Positions 51,502 to 59,809 of a stretch of DNA of 64,000 nt are shown here, one piece after another (position 1 is the first letter of the stretch; each line of letters opens with the position of its first letter). Under the pieces are notes generated by a model. That model did no database searches. It saw nothing but the letters and a program-made list of their open reading frames with translations, and was not told the DNA's origin. Where the stretch lies: NCBI RefSeq assembly GCF_014648515.1, contig NZ_BMRG01000007.1:189380-253379 (forward strand), written 5' to 3'. The position numbers were made by a program, and so were the translations under genes. The stretch is from Saccharothrix coeruleofusca (GTDB lineage Bacteria; Actinomycetota; Actinomycetes; Mycobacteriales; Pseudonocardiaceae).

Positions 51502-51633
51502 TCAGAGCGACGCGATGAGGTCGTTCACGCGGCGCGTGGCGGCACCGGTCCACTCGTCGAACTGCTCGCTGCGCACGAGTTCACCCCTTTCCGCGTCGAC
51601 TTCGACTATCCCCTCGCGGACAACCGGAGTCAA
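51502..51633 (-). CDS. Candidate small protein downstream of the methyltransferase gene
   Basis: 43 codons from a TTG at 51633, 5 nt after the methyltransferase stop (or 24 codons from the GTG at 51576, which has AAGGGG upstream). The C-terminal part RSEQFDEWTGAATRRVNDLIASL has strongly G/C-biased third positions. A 64-codon frame on the plus strand (51457-51651) covers the same bases but has poorer codon bias. No family recognised. Confidence 0.3.
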   Translation of the reverse strand: MTPVVREGIVEVDAERGELVRSEQFDEWTGAATRRVNDLIASL

Positions 51634-51637
51634 AGCA

Positions 51638-52222
51638 TTAACCGGCCGTGACCGCCGGTGGGGGCGCTTTCCGCCAGATCAGCGAATAGCGCCAGAACAG
51701 GTGCCTGCGCAGCCGCGCGCCGGGCACGACGCGATCCGCTTCGGCCCCGATCTCGCGCAGCGTCAGGGCGGGGCGCAGGACCGGGGCGTCGCCGCGCGGG
51801 TCGTCGCGCACCAGGCGCGCGACCAGGTTCAGCGGCACGGAGGCGAGGCTGAACGCCCAGTCCGCGGCGGAGCGCTCCCTGGCCACCCCGAGAACCGCCA
51901 GCACGCCGCCGGGGGCGAGCACGTCCCGCAGCCGCGCGAGAGCGGGCCCCAGCGGCATGTGGTGGATCGAGGCGATGGCCGAGACGTAGTCGTAGGGGCC
52001 GCCCAGGTCGTCCACCATCGCGTCGGCCCGCCGGAAGTCCACGCCCGCCGCGGTGACCTCGGTCGCCCGGTCCACGGCGGTCACCCGCAGCCCGCGCGCG
52101 GCCAGCTCGCGCGCGAACGCGCCGTCCCCGCAGCCCACGTCCAGCGCGGTGGCCGCCCCCGGCGGCACCTGGCGCAGCAGGAACCGGTGGTGGTGCCGGT
52201 TGTGGTCGAAGTGCTTCAGCAC
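51638..52222 (-). CDS. Class I SAM-dependent methyltransferase
   Basis: 194 residues. Motif I is ALDVGCGDGAFARELAARG; VDRATEVTAAGV and ASIHHMPLGPALARLRDVLAPGGVLAVLG follow. The C-terminal part is short and basic. Small-molecule or quinone methylation is possible. The GTG at 52222 lies within 5 nt of the divergent MerR-type promoter (52227), so the regulator may affect both genes. Confidence 0.83.
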   Translation of the reverse strand: MLKHFDHNRHHHRFLLRQVPPGAATALDVGCGDGAFARELAARGLRVTAVDRATEVTAAGVDFRRADAMVDDLGGPYDYVSAIASIHHMPLGPALARLRDVLAPGGVLAVLGVARERSAADWAFSLASVPLNLVARLVRDDPRGDAPVLRPALTLREIGAEADRVVPGARLRRHLFWRYSLIWRKAPPPAVTAG

Positions 52223-52226
52223 GCCA

Positions 52227-52257
52227 TTGACCTCCAGTTAACTGGAGATCTTACGGT
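52227..52257 (+). promoter_or_regulatory. MerR-type promoter with 19-nt spacer for the second quinone oxidoreductase
   Basis: TTGACC (52227-52232), 19 nt, TACGGT (52252-52257). The dyad ACCTCCAGTT/AACTGGAGAT (52230-52249) has one mismatch. It differs from the E. coli SoxR box only in the fifth pair of each arm. Confidence 0.75.
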
Positions 52258-52287
52258 CGCGACCACCGACGACCGAGGGGGAGCACC

Positions 52288-53256
52288 ATGCGCGCCATCC
52301 GACAGCACGAGTTCGGCCCCGCCGAGACCCTGCGCCTGGCGGAGGTGGACGACCCGGAACCCGGTCCGGGGCAGGTCCGCGTCGCCGTCTCCGTCGCCGG
52401 GGTGCACCTGCTGGACGCCCACCTCCGCGCGGGCCAGGCGGGCCCGCTGCCGCTGCCGCCGCTGCCGACGACCCCTGGCCGCGAGGTGGCCGGGGTGGTC
52501 GCCGCGCTGGGCGCGGGCGTGGACCCGAGCTGGCTGGGCAAGCGCGTCACCGCGCACCTCGGGCAGCGCTCCGGCGGCTACGCGGAGCTGGCCGTCGCGG
52601 ACGCCACCGCGCTGCACGCGCTGCCCGACCACGTCTCCGACGACCAGGCGGTGGCCATGATCGGCACCGGCCGCACCGCGGTGGGCGTGCTGCGGGTGGC
52701 CCGGCTGACCGCGGCCGACGTGGTGCTGGTGACCTCCGCCGCGGGCGGCATGGGCAGCCTGTTCGTGCAGGAGGCGCACGCGCTGGGCGCGACCGTCGTC
52801 GGCGCCGCGAGCGCGGGCAAGCTCGACCTGGTGCGCGGGCTGGGGGCGGACCACGTGGTGGACTACACCGCGCCGGACTGGGCCGAGCGGGTGCGCGCCG
52901 AGGTCGGCGAGGTGACCGCCGTGCTCGACGGCGTGGGCGGCGCGGCCGGGCGCGCGGCGCTGGAGCTGCTGGGCGTGGGCGGGCGGATCGTGCTGTTCGG
53001 CTGGTCGGCGGGCACGCCGACGAGGATCGAGACGCCCGACCTGTACGCGCGCGGGCTCACCGCCACCGTCGCGCTGGGGCCGCGCCTGTTCCAGGGCACC
53101 AGCCTGCGCGAGCTGGAGAGCCGCGCGCTGCACGCGCTGGCCAGCGGGCGGCTCTCGCCCGTGGTCAGCTCCGCCTTCCCGCTGGCCGAGGCCGCCGCGG
53201 CGCACCGCGCGCTGGAGAGCCGGGACACCGTCGGCAAGGTCGTGCTCAAGCCGTGA
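52288..53256 (+). CDS. Zinc-binding-dehydrogenase-family quinone oxidoreductase (second copy)
   Basis: 322 residues. MRAIRQHEFGPAETLRLAEV, PGREVAGVVAALGAGVDP, nucleotide motif TSAAGGMGSLFVQEA, and C-terminal FPLAEAAAAHRALESRDTVGKVVLKP. It is a paralogue of the gene at 21576-22517 with the same layout and the same kind of MerR-type promoter. The ATG at 52288 has a GAGGGGGAG ribosome-binding sequence. It probably reduces quinone or redox-cycling compounds by two electrons. Confidence 0.9.
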   Translation: MRAIRQHEFGPAETLRLAEVDDPEPGPGQVRVAVSVAGVHLLDAHLRAGQAGPLPLPPLPTTPGREVAGVVAALGAGVDPSWLGKRVTAHLGQRSGGYAELAVADATALHALPDHVSDDQAVAMIGTGRTAVGVLRVARLTAADVVLVTSAAGGMGSLFVQEAHALGATVVGAASAGKLDLVRGLGADHVVDYTAPDWAERVRAEVGEVTAVLDGVGGAAGRAALELLGVGGRIVLFGWSAGTPTRIETPDLYARGLTATVALGPRLFQGTSLRELESRALHALASGRLSPVVSSAFPLAEAAAAHRALESRDTVGKVVLKP

Positions 53257-53259
53257 GAC

Positions 53260-53296
53260 GACGCGCCCCCGCCCGTGCTCCGGGCGGGGGCGCGTC
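53260..53296. terminator. Terminator between the quinone oxidoreductase and anti-sigma genes
   Basis: GACGCGCCCCCGCCCG (53260-53275), loop TGCTC, CGGGCGGGGGCGCGTC (53281-53296): a perfect 16-bp stem. Confidence 0.85.
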
Positions 53297-53310
53297 TCCC
53301 CCTCGGTGGG

Positions 53311-54009
53311 TCAGACCGGCACCGTGACGATCTGCTCGCCCTCGAAGTTGCGCACCTCGACGGCGGCGACGTCCTCGGGCGCGACCAGTGCCGAGCCGTC
53401 GAGGTTGGTGCCGTCCTTCTCACCCTGCGCGGAGACCAGCCAGCTACCGGCCTCCTGCCTGCTGCCGTCCTTGGACACGACGATCAGCTTGCACTTCTCG
53501 TTCGCCGCGATCCCGGCCACCGAGGCGTTCACCCGCACCCAGCCCGCGGCCGGTCTGACCTGCACGGTCATCCGCGCCCCGGTCGCCGGGTCGGTCGCCG
53601 TGCCGAGCTTGGTGCCCGCGGGCGGCGCGGGCGCGGTCGACGCGGCCTGGCCGCCGCCGTCGGGCGCGGTGCCCCGGCCGACCGCGAACCCGCCGCCCAG
53701 CACCACGGCGGCCACCGCCGCCGCGGCCAGGCCGACCCCGACCCGCCTGCGCCGGACCTGGCCGCCGCGCTCGGCGCGCACCTGCCGCAGCGTGCGCTGC
53801 AGCAGCAGGTCGCCGTCCTCGGGCGGACCGTCCAGCAGCGCCTCCGGGGGCACCTCCCCCAGCGCCTCTTCCATCGCCCGCAGCTCGGCCAGCTCGTCGT
53901 GGCACCGCGGGCAGGTCGCCAAGTGCTCCTCCACCGCGCGGGCCTCCCGCTCGTCCAACACGCCCAGCACGTACGCGCCGAGCAGCTGCGCATCGTGGTT
54001 GGTGGTCAT
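53311..54009 (-). CDS. Zinc-binding anti-sigma factor with membrane anchor
   Basis: 232 residues. The ZAS domain (about 1-50) has HLATCPRCHDEL (His/Cys/Cys), then an Ala/Glu-rich linker, one membrane helix (about 90-110) and an extracytoplasmic RskA-like domain (about 140-232; ARMTVQVRPAAGWVRVNASVAG, CKLIVVSKDGSRQEAGSWL). It should hold the adjacent ECF sigma factor at the membrane. ATG 54009 overlaps the sigma stop (ATGA). A paralogue of its extracytoplasmic part heads the same operon. Confidence 0.9.
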   Translation of the reverse strand: MTTNHDAQLLGAYVLGVLDEREARAVEEHLATCPRCHDELAELRAMEEALGEVPPEALLDGPPEDGDLLLQRTLRQVRAERGGQVRRRRVGVGLAAAAVAAVVLGGGFAVGRGTAPDGGGQAASTAPAPPAGTKLGTATDPATGARMTVQVRPAAGWVRVNASVAGIAANEKCKLIVVSKDGSRQEAGSWLVSAQGEKDGTNLDGSALVAPEDVAAVEVRNFEGEQIVTVPV

Positions 54010-54557
54010 CCGGCCACCCCCTTCAGTGCGACCTGCTGTCCGCCGAAGGTCTCCCGCAGTGCTCTGAGCGCGTAGTGCGATCTCGATTTCACCGTTCCCG
54101 GCGGGACTCCGAGCGCCTCCGCGGCCTCGGTCACGCTGCGCCCCCTGAAGTAGATCTCCATCAGCACGTCGCGGTGATCGGAGGAGAGCCGGTCCAGCGC
54201 TTCGAGCACCACCACCGAGTCCACCACGGAATCCGCGTGGTCGCGCTGCACCGGCGGCGTGGCCGGGGACTCGGCGACCTCCCTGGGCCGTGCCGCCTTG
54301 GCCCTGATCCGGTCGGTGACCAGGTTGCGGGTCACCGTGAGCAGCCACCCGCGCACCGAGCCCTTGCCGTTGACCAGCGCCTCCGGGTGCCGCCACGCGC
54401 GGACGAGGGTTTCCTGGACGACGTCTTCGGCAGCCGCCCGATCACCGGTCAGCCGCGTCGCGTAGGCCAGCAGTGCCCGACCGTGTTCCTCGTAGAGGGA
54501 TCGGATCAGTGCCTCGTCGGCCGCGGTCTCCCGTTTGCGGGACCACAAAGCCGCCAT
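54006..54557 (-). CDS. ECF-family RNA polymerase sigma factor
   Basis: 183 residues: region 2 (about 17-85; LYEEHGRALLAYATRLTGDRAAAEDVVQETLVRAWRHP) and region 4 (about 115-170; LEALDRLSSDHRDVLMEIYFRGRSVTEAAEALGVPPGTVKSRSHYALRALRETF). It resembles the SigL/SigK type of ECF with a zinc anti-sigma partner. It is translationally coupled to the anti-sigma gene. The upstream DUF1996 lipoprotein and anti-sigma-like gene point to an envelope or secreted-product signal. Confidence 0.9.
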   Translation of the reverse strand: MAALWSRKRETAADEALIRSLYEEHGRALLAYATRLTGDRAAAEDVVQETLVRAWRHPEALVNGKGSVRGWLLTVTRNLVTDRIRAKAARPREVAESPATPPVQRDHADSVVDSVVVLEALDRLSSDHRDVLMEIYFRGRSVTEAAEALGVPPGTVKSRSHYALRALRETFGGQQVALKGVAG

Positions 54558-54614
54558 CCACCCACTCCTCTCGACAGCTGGTGACAGCGGACACGGACGC
54601 GGGGCGGGTTCGGT

Positions 54615-55547
54615 TCAACGCGGAGCGGACTTCTTCTCCGCGCACCGCCGACCGGCGTTGAGGCAGTCGACCACCCTGGCCATCAGCTCGTCCGGGAAGA
54701 CGCTGATGAACATCGCGTGGTCGGTGCCGGGGTCGCGCAGCTGCTCCGGGAAGCTGTCGATGGCGAACGGCCTGCCCTCGGGCACGTCGTGGGTGACCCG
54801 CACGCGCAGCTTGGGGACGGGGAAGGTGCCCGGCGGGCACACCCCGCCCGCGACCGGGAACACCACGTGCGAGCGGTGGCTGGCGCTGTCGGTGTTGCGC
54901 CCGTCCCAGCAGCTGGGGAACTCGAAGGTGCGCACCACCTCGCTGCCCTGGGCGCAGCGCGGGTACCGGTCGGTCCGCCGGTCCTCGAAACCGGTGCAGC
55001 TCCACCGCGCCCGCCCGCCGCCGTTGGTCAGCGCGGCGGGCTCGCCGGTGATCATGCGCAGGAACCGGGGCATGGCGAGCACCTCGCTCACCGGGCTGCC
55101 GGTGAAGCTGACGGCGACCGAGGACGGCGGCAGCACCTCGCCGCTGTTGCCGTGCACACCGCCGCCCTGCTGGTGGTGGTCGTGGCCGGTGCGGTCGGTC
55201 AGCCGCAGCACCGGCCAGTAGTAGGTGGAGCGGTCCTGCCCCGCGCACGTGGTGCCCCCGGCGGCCAGGCTGCGGTCGGTGGAGGCGAAGTCGGTGGACA
55301 GGTTGCCGACGTACTCGTGGGTGTGGTGGGCGCCGTGCCGCAGGCCCGGCGAGCTGACCACGTTGTCGGCGTTGAGGTGGCGCTCCTCGTTGCGCCCGCA
55401 GTCCAGCTCGAACGTGCCGGTGGAGGCGTCCGGGGTGGTCACCACCGACTCGACGGACACGGGGACCTCGTCGATGGCGACGAACTGGTCCCCGGTGCCG
55501 CATCCCGTGATGACCACCACCAAGCTCAGCAGGCTGCGCACCTTCAC
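54615..55547 (-). CDS. DUF1996 lipoprotein
   Basis: 310 residues. The signal ends in the lipobox ITGC, and the mature protein has DUF1996 features: PGLRHGAHHTHEYVGN, STYYWPVL, GNSGEVLPP and FEFPSCWDGRNTDSASHRSHVVFP. The family is common in secreted actinobacterial and fungal proteins and its function is unknown. The His/Asp-rich motifs hint at metal or polysaccharide binding. It is 57 nt upstream of the ECF sigma gene and 20 nt downstream of the anti-sigma-like gene, clearly one operon. Confidence 0.88.
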   Translation of the reverse strand: MKVRSLLSLVVVITGCGTGDQFVAIDEVPVSVESVVTTPDASTGTFELDCGRNEERHLNADNVVSSPGLRHGAHHTHEYVGNLSTDFASTDRSLAAGGTTCAGQDRSTYYWPVLRLTDRTGHDHHQQGGGVHGNSGEVLPPSSVAVSFTGSPVSEVLAMPRFLRMITGEPAALTNGGGRARWSCTGFEDRRTDRYPRCAQGSEVVRTFEFPSCWDGRNTDSASHRSHVVFPVAGGVCPPGTFPVPKLRVRVTHDVPEGRPFAIDSFPEQLRDPGTDHAMFISVFPDELMARVVDCLNAGRRCAEKKSAPR

Positions 55548-55567
55548 GGGTGGAAGCTTGCCGGCTT

Positions 55568-56062
55568 TCAGGGGGTGGCGGTGACCAGCACTCGGCCGTC
55601 CGCCGTCACGACGCTGATGTCGCGCAGGTGGTCGAGGTCGACCAGGGCGGCCCCGGCCAGCGCGGTCTCCCCGCGCTGCGCGGCCACCCAGCCACCCGCG
55701 ACGAAGCTCTGGCCGCCCGCGTCGGTGACCACGAGCTTGCAGCGCTCGCCCGCGGGCACCCCGTCGACGACCGACCGCAGCCGCAGCCAGCCCTCGACGG
55801 GGGTGACGGTGGCCGTCATCCGGACGCCTTCGGTGGCGCCGACCAGCACGCGCTCCTCCGAAGTGCGCTGTCCAGGGGGGCGGTCCTCCGCCTCCGGCGT
55901 GCTGTGCTGGCCGAGGTAGAAGCCCCCGGCGAGCACCGCGGTGGCCAGGGTGGTGCTCACCGCGGTGCTCGCGCGGACGCGGCGCCGGTGGTCGCGGGTC
56001 CGCTCGACGCGGACCTGGCGCAGCGCCCGGTCGAGGACGGGGTCGAGGGTGGGGTCCTGCAT
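55568..56062 (-). CDS. Anti-sigma-like protein without the zinc domain
   Basis: 164 residues: a short cytoplasmic part (TLDPVLDRALRQVRVER), one membrane helix (about 33-51) and an extracytoplasmic domain (about 75-164; EGVRMTATVTPVEGWLRLRSVVDGV, CKLVVTDAGGQSFVAGGWVAAQ). It aligns with the anti-sigma factor at 53311-54009 from just after that protein's ZAS domain to the end. It lacks the HCC zinc motif, so it cannot bind a sigma factor in the usual way; it may act as a decoy or co-sensor. The ATG at 56062 has AGGGAG only 2 nt upstream, so the start is uncertain. Confidence 0.75.
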   Translation of the reverse strand: MQDPTLDPVLDRALRQVRVERTRDHRRRVRASTAVSTTLATAVLAGGFYLGQHSTPEAEDRPPGQRTSEERVLVGATEGVRMTATVTPVEGWLRLRSVVDGVPAGERCKLVVTDAGGQSFVAGGWVAAQRGETALAGAALVDLDHLRDISVVTADGRVLVTATP

Positions 56063-56218
56063 CTCTCCCTGGGTTTCCTGCTGCTCAGTCGTCGGAGCTC
56101 GGCGCGTGCGCCCCGAGCGGGGAGGGGTTGCGGCGGGTCATCGCGGTGCGGCCTTCCTGGCGGGGACGGTCACCCTCCACACGTCCCCGCCCGCCGATCG
56201 GTTCACCCCACCTCGCGC

Positions 56219-56253
56219 GAGTCGAACTTCCGGGCCCCCTGAGTTCAACGTTC
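56219..56253 (-). repeat. 22-bp-period intergenic element, copy 3
   Basis: On the minus strand GAACGTTGAACTC (56253-56241), 9 nt, GGAAGTTCGACTC (56231-56219). The TGA stop of the sugar dehydrogenase gene lies inside the first 13-mer. Confidence 0.7.
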
Positions 56254-57348
56254 GGGCGTCAACTGCACCCTGAGCACCCGGCTGGTGGAGTTGTTCGCGA
56301 CGCTGTCGCGGTCGCCGCCGCCGCTGGTGGCCAGCCAGAGGCTGCCGTCCGGGGCGGGCTCCACCACCCGCAACCTGCCGTAGGTGCCCTGGAAGTGCAC
56401 CGTCTCCGCGCCGACCTCGGCGCCGTCGAGCTGGAGCCGGTACATGCGGGTGCCGCGCAGCGCCGCCACGTACAGCCCGTCGCCCGCGACGGCGATGCCG
56501 CTGGGCGAGGCGCTGGCGGTGCTCCAGGTGCGCTTGGGCGCGACCGCGCCGGGGCAGCTGCCCGAGGTGCCCTCGCACTGCGGCCACCCGAAGTCGCCGC
56601 CGCGCTGCGAGAGGTTCAGCTCGTCCATCACCAGGTTGCCCAGTTCGGCCTGCCAGAGCCTGCCCCCGTCGTCGAAGGCCAGGCCCTGGACGTTGCGGTG
56701 CCCGTAGGTCCAGACGTAGCGGGCGTTGCCGCCGTTGCCGAAGAACGGGTTGTCCGTCGGCGGCGTGCCGTCGGGGTTGAGCCGCAGCACCTTCCCGCCC
56801 AGGCTGGACAAGTCCTGCGCGGAAGCCGAGTTCTGCGCGTCGCCGGTGCCCGCGTACAGCTTGCCGTCCGGGCCGAACCGGAGCCTGCCGCCGTTGTGGT
56901 AGGTGTTGCGCGGGATGCCGGAGAGCAGGACTTGCAGCGACGACGGCACCAGCGCGTCGCCCTGCACCCTGATCCGCACGATCCGGTTGTCGCTGCTGGA
57001 GGTGTGGTACAGGTACAGCCAGCCGTCGGTGGCGAAGGTCGGCGACACGGCCAGGCCGAGCAGGCCGCCCTCGGCGTTGGTGCCCGCCACGTTGGGCACC
57101 GCGCCCAACGTGGTGCGCGTCCCGGTGGGGCTGAGCCGGACCACGTCGAAGGCGTCGCGCCGGGTGTAGACCCCGGAGCCGTCGGGCAGGAAGCCCAAGC
57201 CCCACGGCAGGTCGGTGTCGGTGGTCAGCTGGGTGACCTCGCCCACCGGGTCGGCGGGCGCGGTGTCCGCCTGGGCGGTCGAAGGTGGGGCGAGCAGCGC
57301 GAGCGCCGCCGCAGCCGCGATCGCGGACCGCCGGGGTTGGGGTGCCAC
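56245..57348 (-). CDS. Secreted PQQ-dependent sugar dehydrogenase (GSDH family)
   Basis: 367 residues: signal peptide (1-27), then a six-bladed propeller: DLPWGLGFLPDGSGVYTRRDA, LLGLAVSPTFATDGWLYLYHT, YHNGGRLRFGPDGKLYAGTGD, YGHRNVQGLAFDDGGRLWQAELG and a final SRVLRVQ. The active-site His and calcium-binding blades of glucose/sorbosone dehydrogenases are largely kept. It oxidises sugars outside the cell if PQQ is available; no pqq genes are seen here. The downstream end carries the dispersed 13-mer element. Confidence 0.88.
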   Translation of the reverse strand: MAPQPRRSAIAAAAALALLAPPSTAQADTAPADPVGEVTQLTTDTDLPWGLGFLPDGSGVYTRRDAFDVVRLSPTGTRTTLGAVPNVAGTNAEGGLLGLAVSPTFATDGWLYLYHTSSSDNRIVRIRVQGDALVPSSLQVLLSGIPRNTYHNGGRLRFGPDGKLYAGTGDAQNSASAQDLSSLGGKVLRLNPDGTPPTDNPFFGNGGNARYVWTYGHRNVQGLAFDDGGRLWQAELGNLVMDELNLSQRGGDFGWPQCEGTSGSCPGAVAPKRTWSTASASPSGIAVAGDGLYVAALRGTRMYRLQLDGAEVGAETVHFQGTYGRLRVVEPAPDGSLWLATSGGGDRDSVANNSTSRVLRVQLTPER

Positions 57349-57420
57349 GGGAACCTCCCACGTCGTTGGGGACGGAGCAGTGCGGTGGCGGCGGAGGTCC
57401 GGCGGTCGGACGAAGGGCCG
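57349..57420. other. Divergent intergenic region
   Basis: Separates the dehydrogenase start (minus) from the ABC operon promoter (plus). No gene supported. Confidence 0.4.
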
Positions 57421-57455
57421 TTGACCCCTCGGCGGCTCCAGTTTAGGTTTTCGCT
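57421..57455 (+). promoter_or_regulatory. Promoter of the ABC uptake operon
   Basis: TTGACC (57421-57426), 17 nt, TAGGTT (57444-57449), close to ideal. The -10 overlaps GGTT-TTCGCT-AACC, a short inverted repeat that could be an operator. About 90 nt of leader precede the ATG at 57543. Confidence 0.65.
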
Positions 57456-57542
57456 AACCGGCCCGAAACCGGAAAGCCCACCGGAGCGGAGGTCTGTCAG
57501 CGTCTCGTTCGGTCTGCCCGCATCGTCGCAGGAGAAAACCAT

Positions 57543-58748
57543 ATGAGTCGCCCGAAACACTTGCGAAAGCTCTTACCGATCTTCCTCCTGATGGCGGGAT
57601 GCGGCGCACCGACAACAGGTCCGGTCCCCGAAGCGCCCACCTCGGTGCCCGACAAGCCTTCCCAGCCGGTGGAGCTCAACATCCTGGACGTGGCGGGCAA
57701 CCTCCAGCTGACGCAGGGCATGATCGACGACTTCGCGGCCCAGCACCCCGACGTGGTCAGCAAAGTCAACTACACCAAGGCGACCGCGCCGGACATGCCG
57801 GGCAAGCTCAAGGCCGAGCAGAACGCGGGCCAGTCGCAGACGCACCTGGTGCTCACCGGCACCGACGGCCTGGCCGCGGTGATCGACCAGCAGTTGGCGC
57901 TGGACCTGCACCCCCAGTACGCCGAGAAGTTCCCCAACCTCAAGGAGAGCTACCTGCCGCCCGCCGCGGCGATGCAGGAGCTGGCGCAGGGCAAGGGGAT
58001 CACGGTCACCTACTACCCGTCCGGGCCGCTGCTGGAGTTCGACCCCGACAAGGTGCCGAACCCGCCCACCACCGCCGACGAGCTGCTGGCGTGGGCCAAG
58101 GCCAACCCCAAGAAGTTCCAGTACGCGGTGCCCGCCAACTCCGGTCCCGGCCGCACGTTCCTGATGGGCCTGCCCTACATCCTCGGCGACTCCGACCCGA
58201 AGGACCCGGAGAACGGCTGGGAGAAGACCTGGGAGTACCTCCGGCAGCTGGGCGAGCACGTCGACCACTACCCGTCGGGCACCACCGAGACGATGAAGAA
58301 CCTGGCCGACGGCACGGTGGACGTCGTGGCCACCACGACCGGCTGGGACATCAACCCGCGCGTGCTGGGCACCGTGCCCGAGCGGATGAAGGTCACCACC
58401 CTGCAGGGGTTCCACTGGGTCACCGACGCCCACTACGCCGTGGTGCCCAAGGGCGTCTCCGCCGACGTGCTGGCCGCGAACCTGGCGCTGATCCAGTGGG
58501 TGCTCAAGCCCGAGCAGCAGGCCAAGGCCTACGACAAGGGCTACTTCTACCCCGGCCCGGCGGTCAACGGCGTCACGCTGGAGATGGCCCCGCAGGAGTC
58601 CAGGGACGTCATCGCGAAGTTCGGCAGGCCCGAGTACGAGCGGCTGATCGCCGAGAACCCCAAGGAGACCTCCCTGCCCGCGGCGGCCCAGGTGAAGGCG
58701 TTCCAGAAGTGGGAGCGGGAGATCGGCAGCGGGAAGACGCGCAAGTGA
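57543..58748 (+). CDS. ABC transporter solute-binding lipoprotein
   Basis: 401 residues. The signal ends in LLMAGC (lipobox), a Pro/Ser linker follows, then a two-lobed SBP_bac_8-type domain (about 45-395; VELNILDVAGNLQLTQGMIDDFAAQHPDVV, VTYYPSGPLLEFDPDKVPNPPTTADELLAWAKANPKKFQYA). Related proteins bind polyamines, 2-aminoethylphosphonate, thiamine or ferric ion; the pocket residues do not let me choose. It is first in a four-gene operon with all later junctions overlapping. AGGAGA precedes the ATG. Confidence 0.9.
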   Translation: MSRPKHLRKLLPIFLLMAGCGAPTTGPVPEAPTSVPDKPSQPVELNILDVAGNLQLTQGMIDDFAAQHPDVVSKVNYTKATAPDMPGKLKAEQNAGQSQTHLVLTGTDGLAAVIDQQLALDLHPQYAEKFPNLKESYLPPAAAMQELAQGKGITVTYYPSGPLLEFDPDKVPNPPTTADELLAWAKANPKKFQYAVPANSGPGRTFLMGLPYILGDSDPKDPENGWEKTWEYLRQLGEHVDHYPSGTTETMKNLADGTVDVVATTTGWDINPRVLGTVPERMKVTTLQGFHWVTDAHYAVVPKGVSADVLAANLALIQWVLKPEQQAKAYDKGYFYPGPAVNGVTLEMAPQESRDVIAKFGRPEYERLIAENPKETSLPAAAQVKAFQKWEREIGSGKTRK

Positions 58749-59809
58749 GCGGCCGGTTCGCGGAGCTGCGCGTCGACCGGGTGCGCCGCGCGTTCGGCTC
58801 GCACGTCGCGCTCAACGACATGGACCTGACCATCAAGGGCGGCGAGTTCGTGGCGCTGCTGGGGCCCTCCGGCTGCGGCAAGTCCACCGCGCTGAACTGC
58901 CTGGCCGGCCTGCTGCCGCTGACCGGCGGCCGGATCTCCTTGGACGGCAGGCGGATCGACCACCTGCCGCCGGAGAAGCGCGGCTTCGGCATGGTGTTCC
59001 AGAACTACGCGCTGTTCCCGCACATGTCGGTGCGCCGCAACGTGGGCTTCGGCCTCACCATGCGCAAGGTCGGCAAGGCGGAGCTGAACCGCCGCGTGGA
59101 CGAGGCGCTGCGCATGGTGCGGCTGACCGAGCACGCCCACAAGTTCCCGGCCCAGCTCTCCGGCGGCCAGCAGCAGCGCGTCGCGATCGCCCGCGCGATC
59201 GTGCTGGAGCCGCCGCTGGTGCTGATGGACGAGCCGCTGTCCAATTTGGACGCCGCGCTGCGCCTGGAGATGCGCACCGAGATCCGGCGCCTGCACCAGT
59301 CCCTCGGCCTCACCACCGTCTACGTCACCCACGACCAGGAGGAGGCGCTGGCGCTGGCCGACCGCCTGGTGGTGCTGCGCGACGGCGAGGTGCAGCAGGT
59401 CGGCTCGCCGGAGGAGGTCTACGCCCACCCCGCGAACCGCTACGTCGCGGGCTTCATGGGCTACCGGACCATGCTGCCGGTCACCGTGACCTCGTGGGCG
59501 GGCGAGCACGCGACGGCCGCCGTGGACGGGTTGACGTTGACCGGCGTCAACCGCGACCGCCTCACCGGCGGTCCCGCCGTGGCCGCGATCCGGCCCGAGG
59601 ACTTCGCGGTGACCGAGCAGGACGGCGAGAACACCATCCGGGCCGAGGTGGAGATCGTCGAGTACCACGGCCGGGAGCAGGCCGTGCAGGCCCGCCTGCC
59701 CGGCGGGGAGCCGCTGCACCTGCGCACCACCAGCAGGCTCGCCCCCGGCGACGCCGTGCGGCTGCGCGTGCCCGTGGAGCGGGTGCTGATCTTCGGGGCG
59801 GACTCGTGA
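58745..59809 (+). CDS. ABC transporter ATP-binding protein (PotA/FbpC type)
   Basis: 354 residues: Walker [11 protein letters not shown]-loop [21 protein letters not shown], signature [15 protein letters not shown], Walker [14 protein letters not shown]-loop [14 protein letters not shown], then a TOBE-type regulatory domain (about 240-350). It powers import of the operon's substrate. GTG 58745 overlaps the TGA of the binding-protein gene (GTGA). Confidence 0.93.
   Translation: MSGRFAELRVDRVRRAFGSHVALNDMDLTIKGGEFVALLGPSGCGKSTALNCLAGLLPLTGGRISLDGRRIDHLPPEKRGFGMVFQNYALFPHMSVRRNVGFGLTMRKVGKAELNRRVDEALRMVRLTEHAHKFPAQLSGGQQQRVAIARAIVLEPPLVLMDEPLSNLDAALRLEMRTEIRRLHQSLGLTTVYVTHDQEEALALADRLVVLRDGEVQQVGSPEEVYAHPANRYVAGFMGYRTMLPVTVTSWAGEHATAAVDGLTLTGVNRDRLTGGPAVAAIRPEDFAVTEQDGENTIRAEVEIVEYHGREQAVQARLPGGEPLHLRTTSRLAPGDAVRLRVPVERVLIFGADS

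Noticed and set aside
51457-51651. 64-codon plus-strand frame starting GTG 51457
   Set aside because: About a quarter of the third positions are A or T, unlike real genes here, and the antisense small frame has better bias.
57441-57456. Iron-box (IdeR/DtxR)-like sequence at the ABC operon promoter
   Set aside because: GGTT and AACC half-sites are 6 nt apart instead of the 5 nt of the iron box, and the outer bases do not match. Ferric uptake is therefore not claimed.
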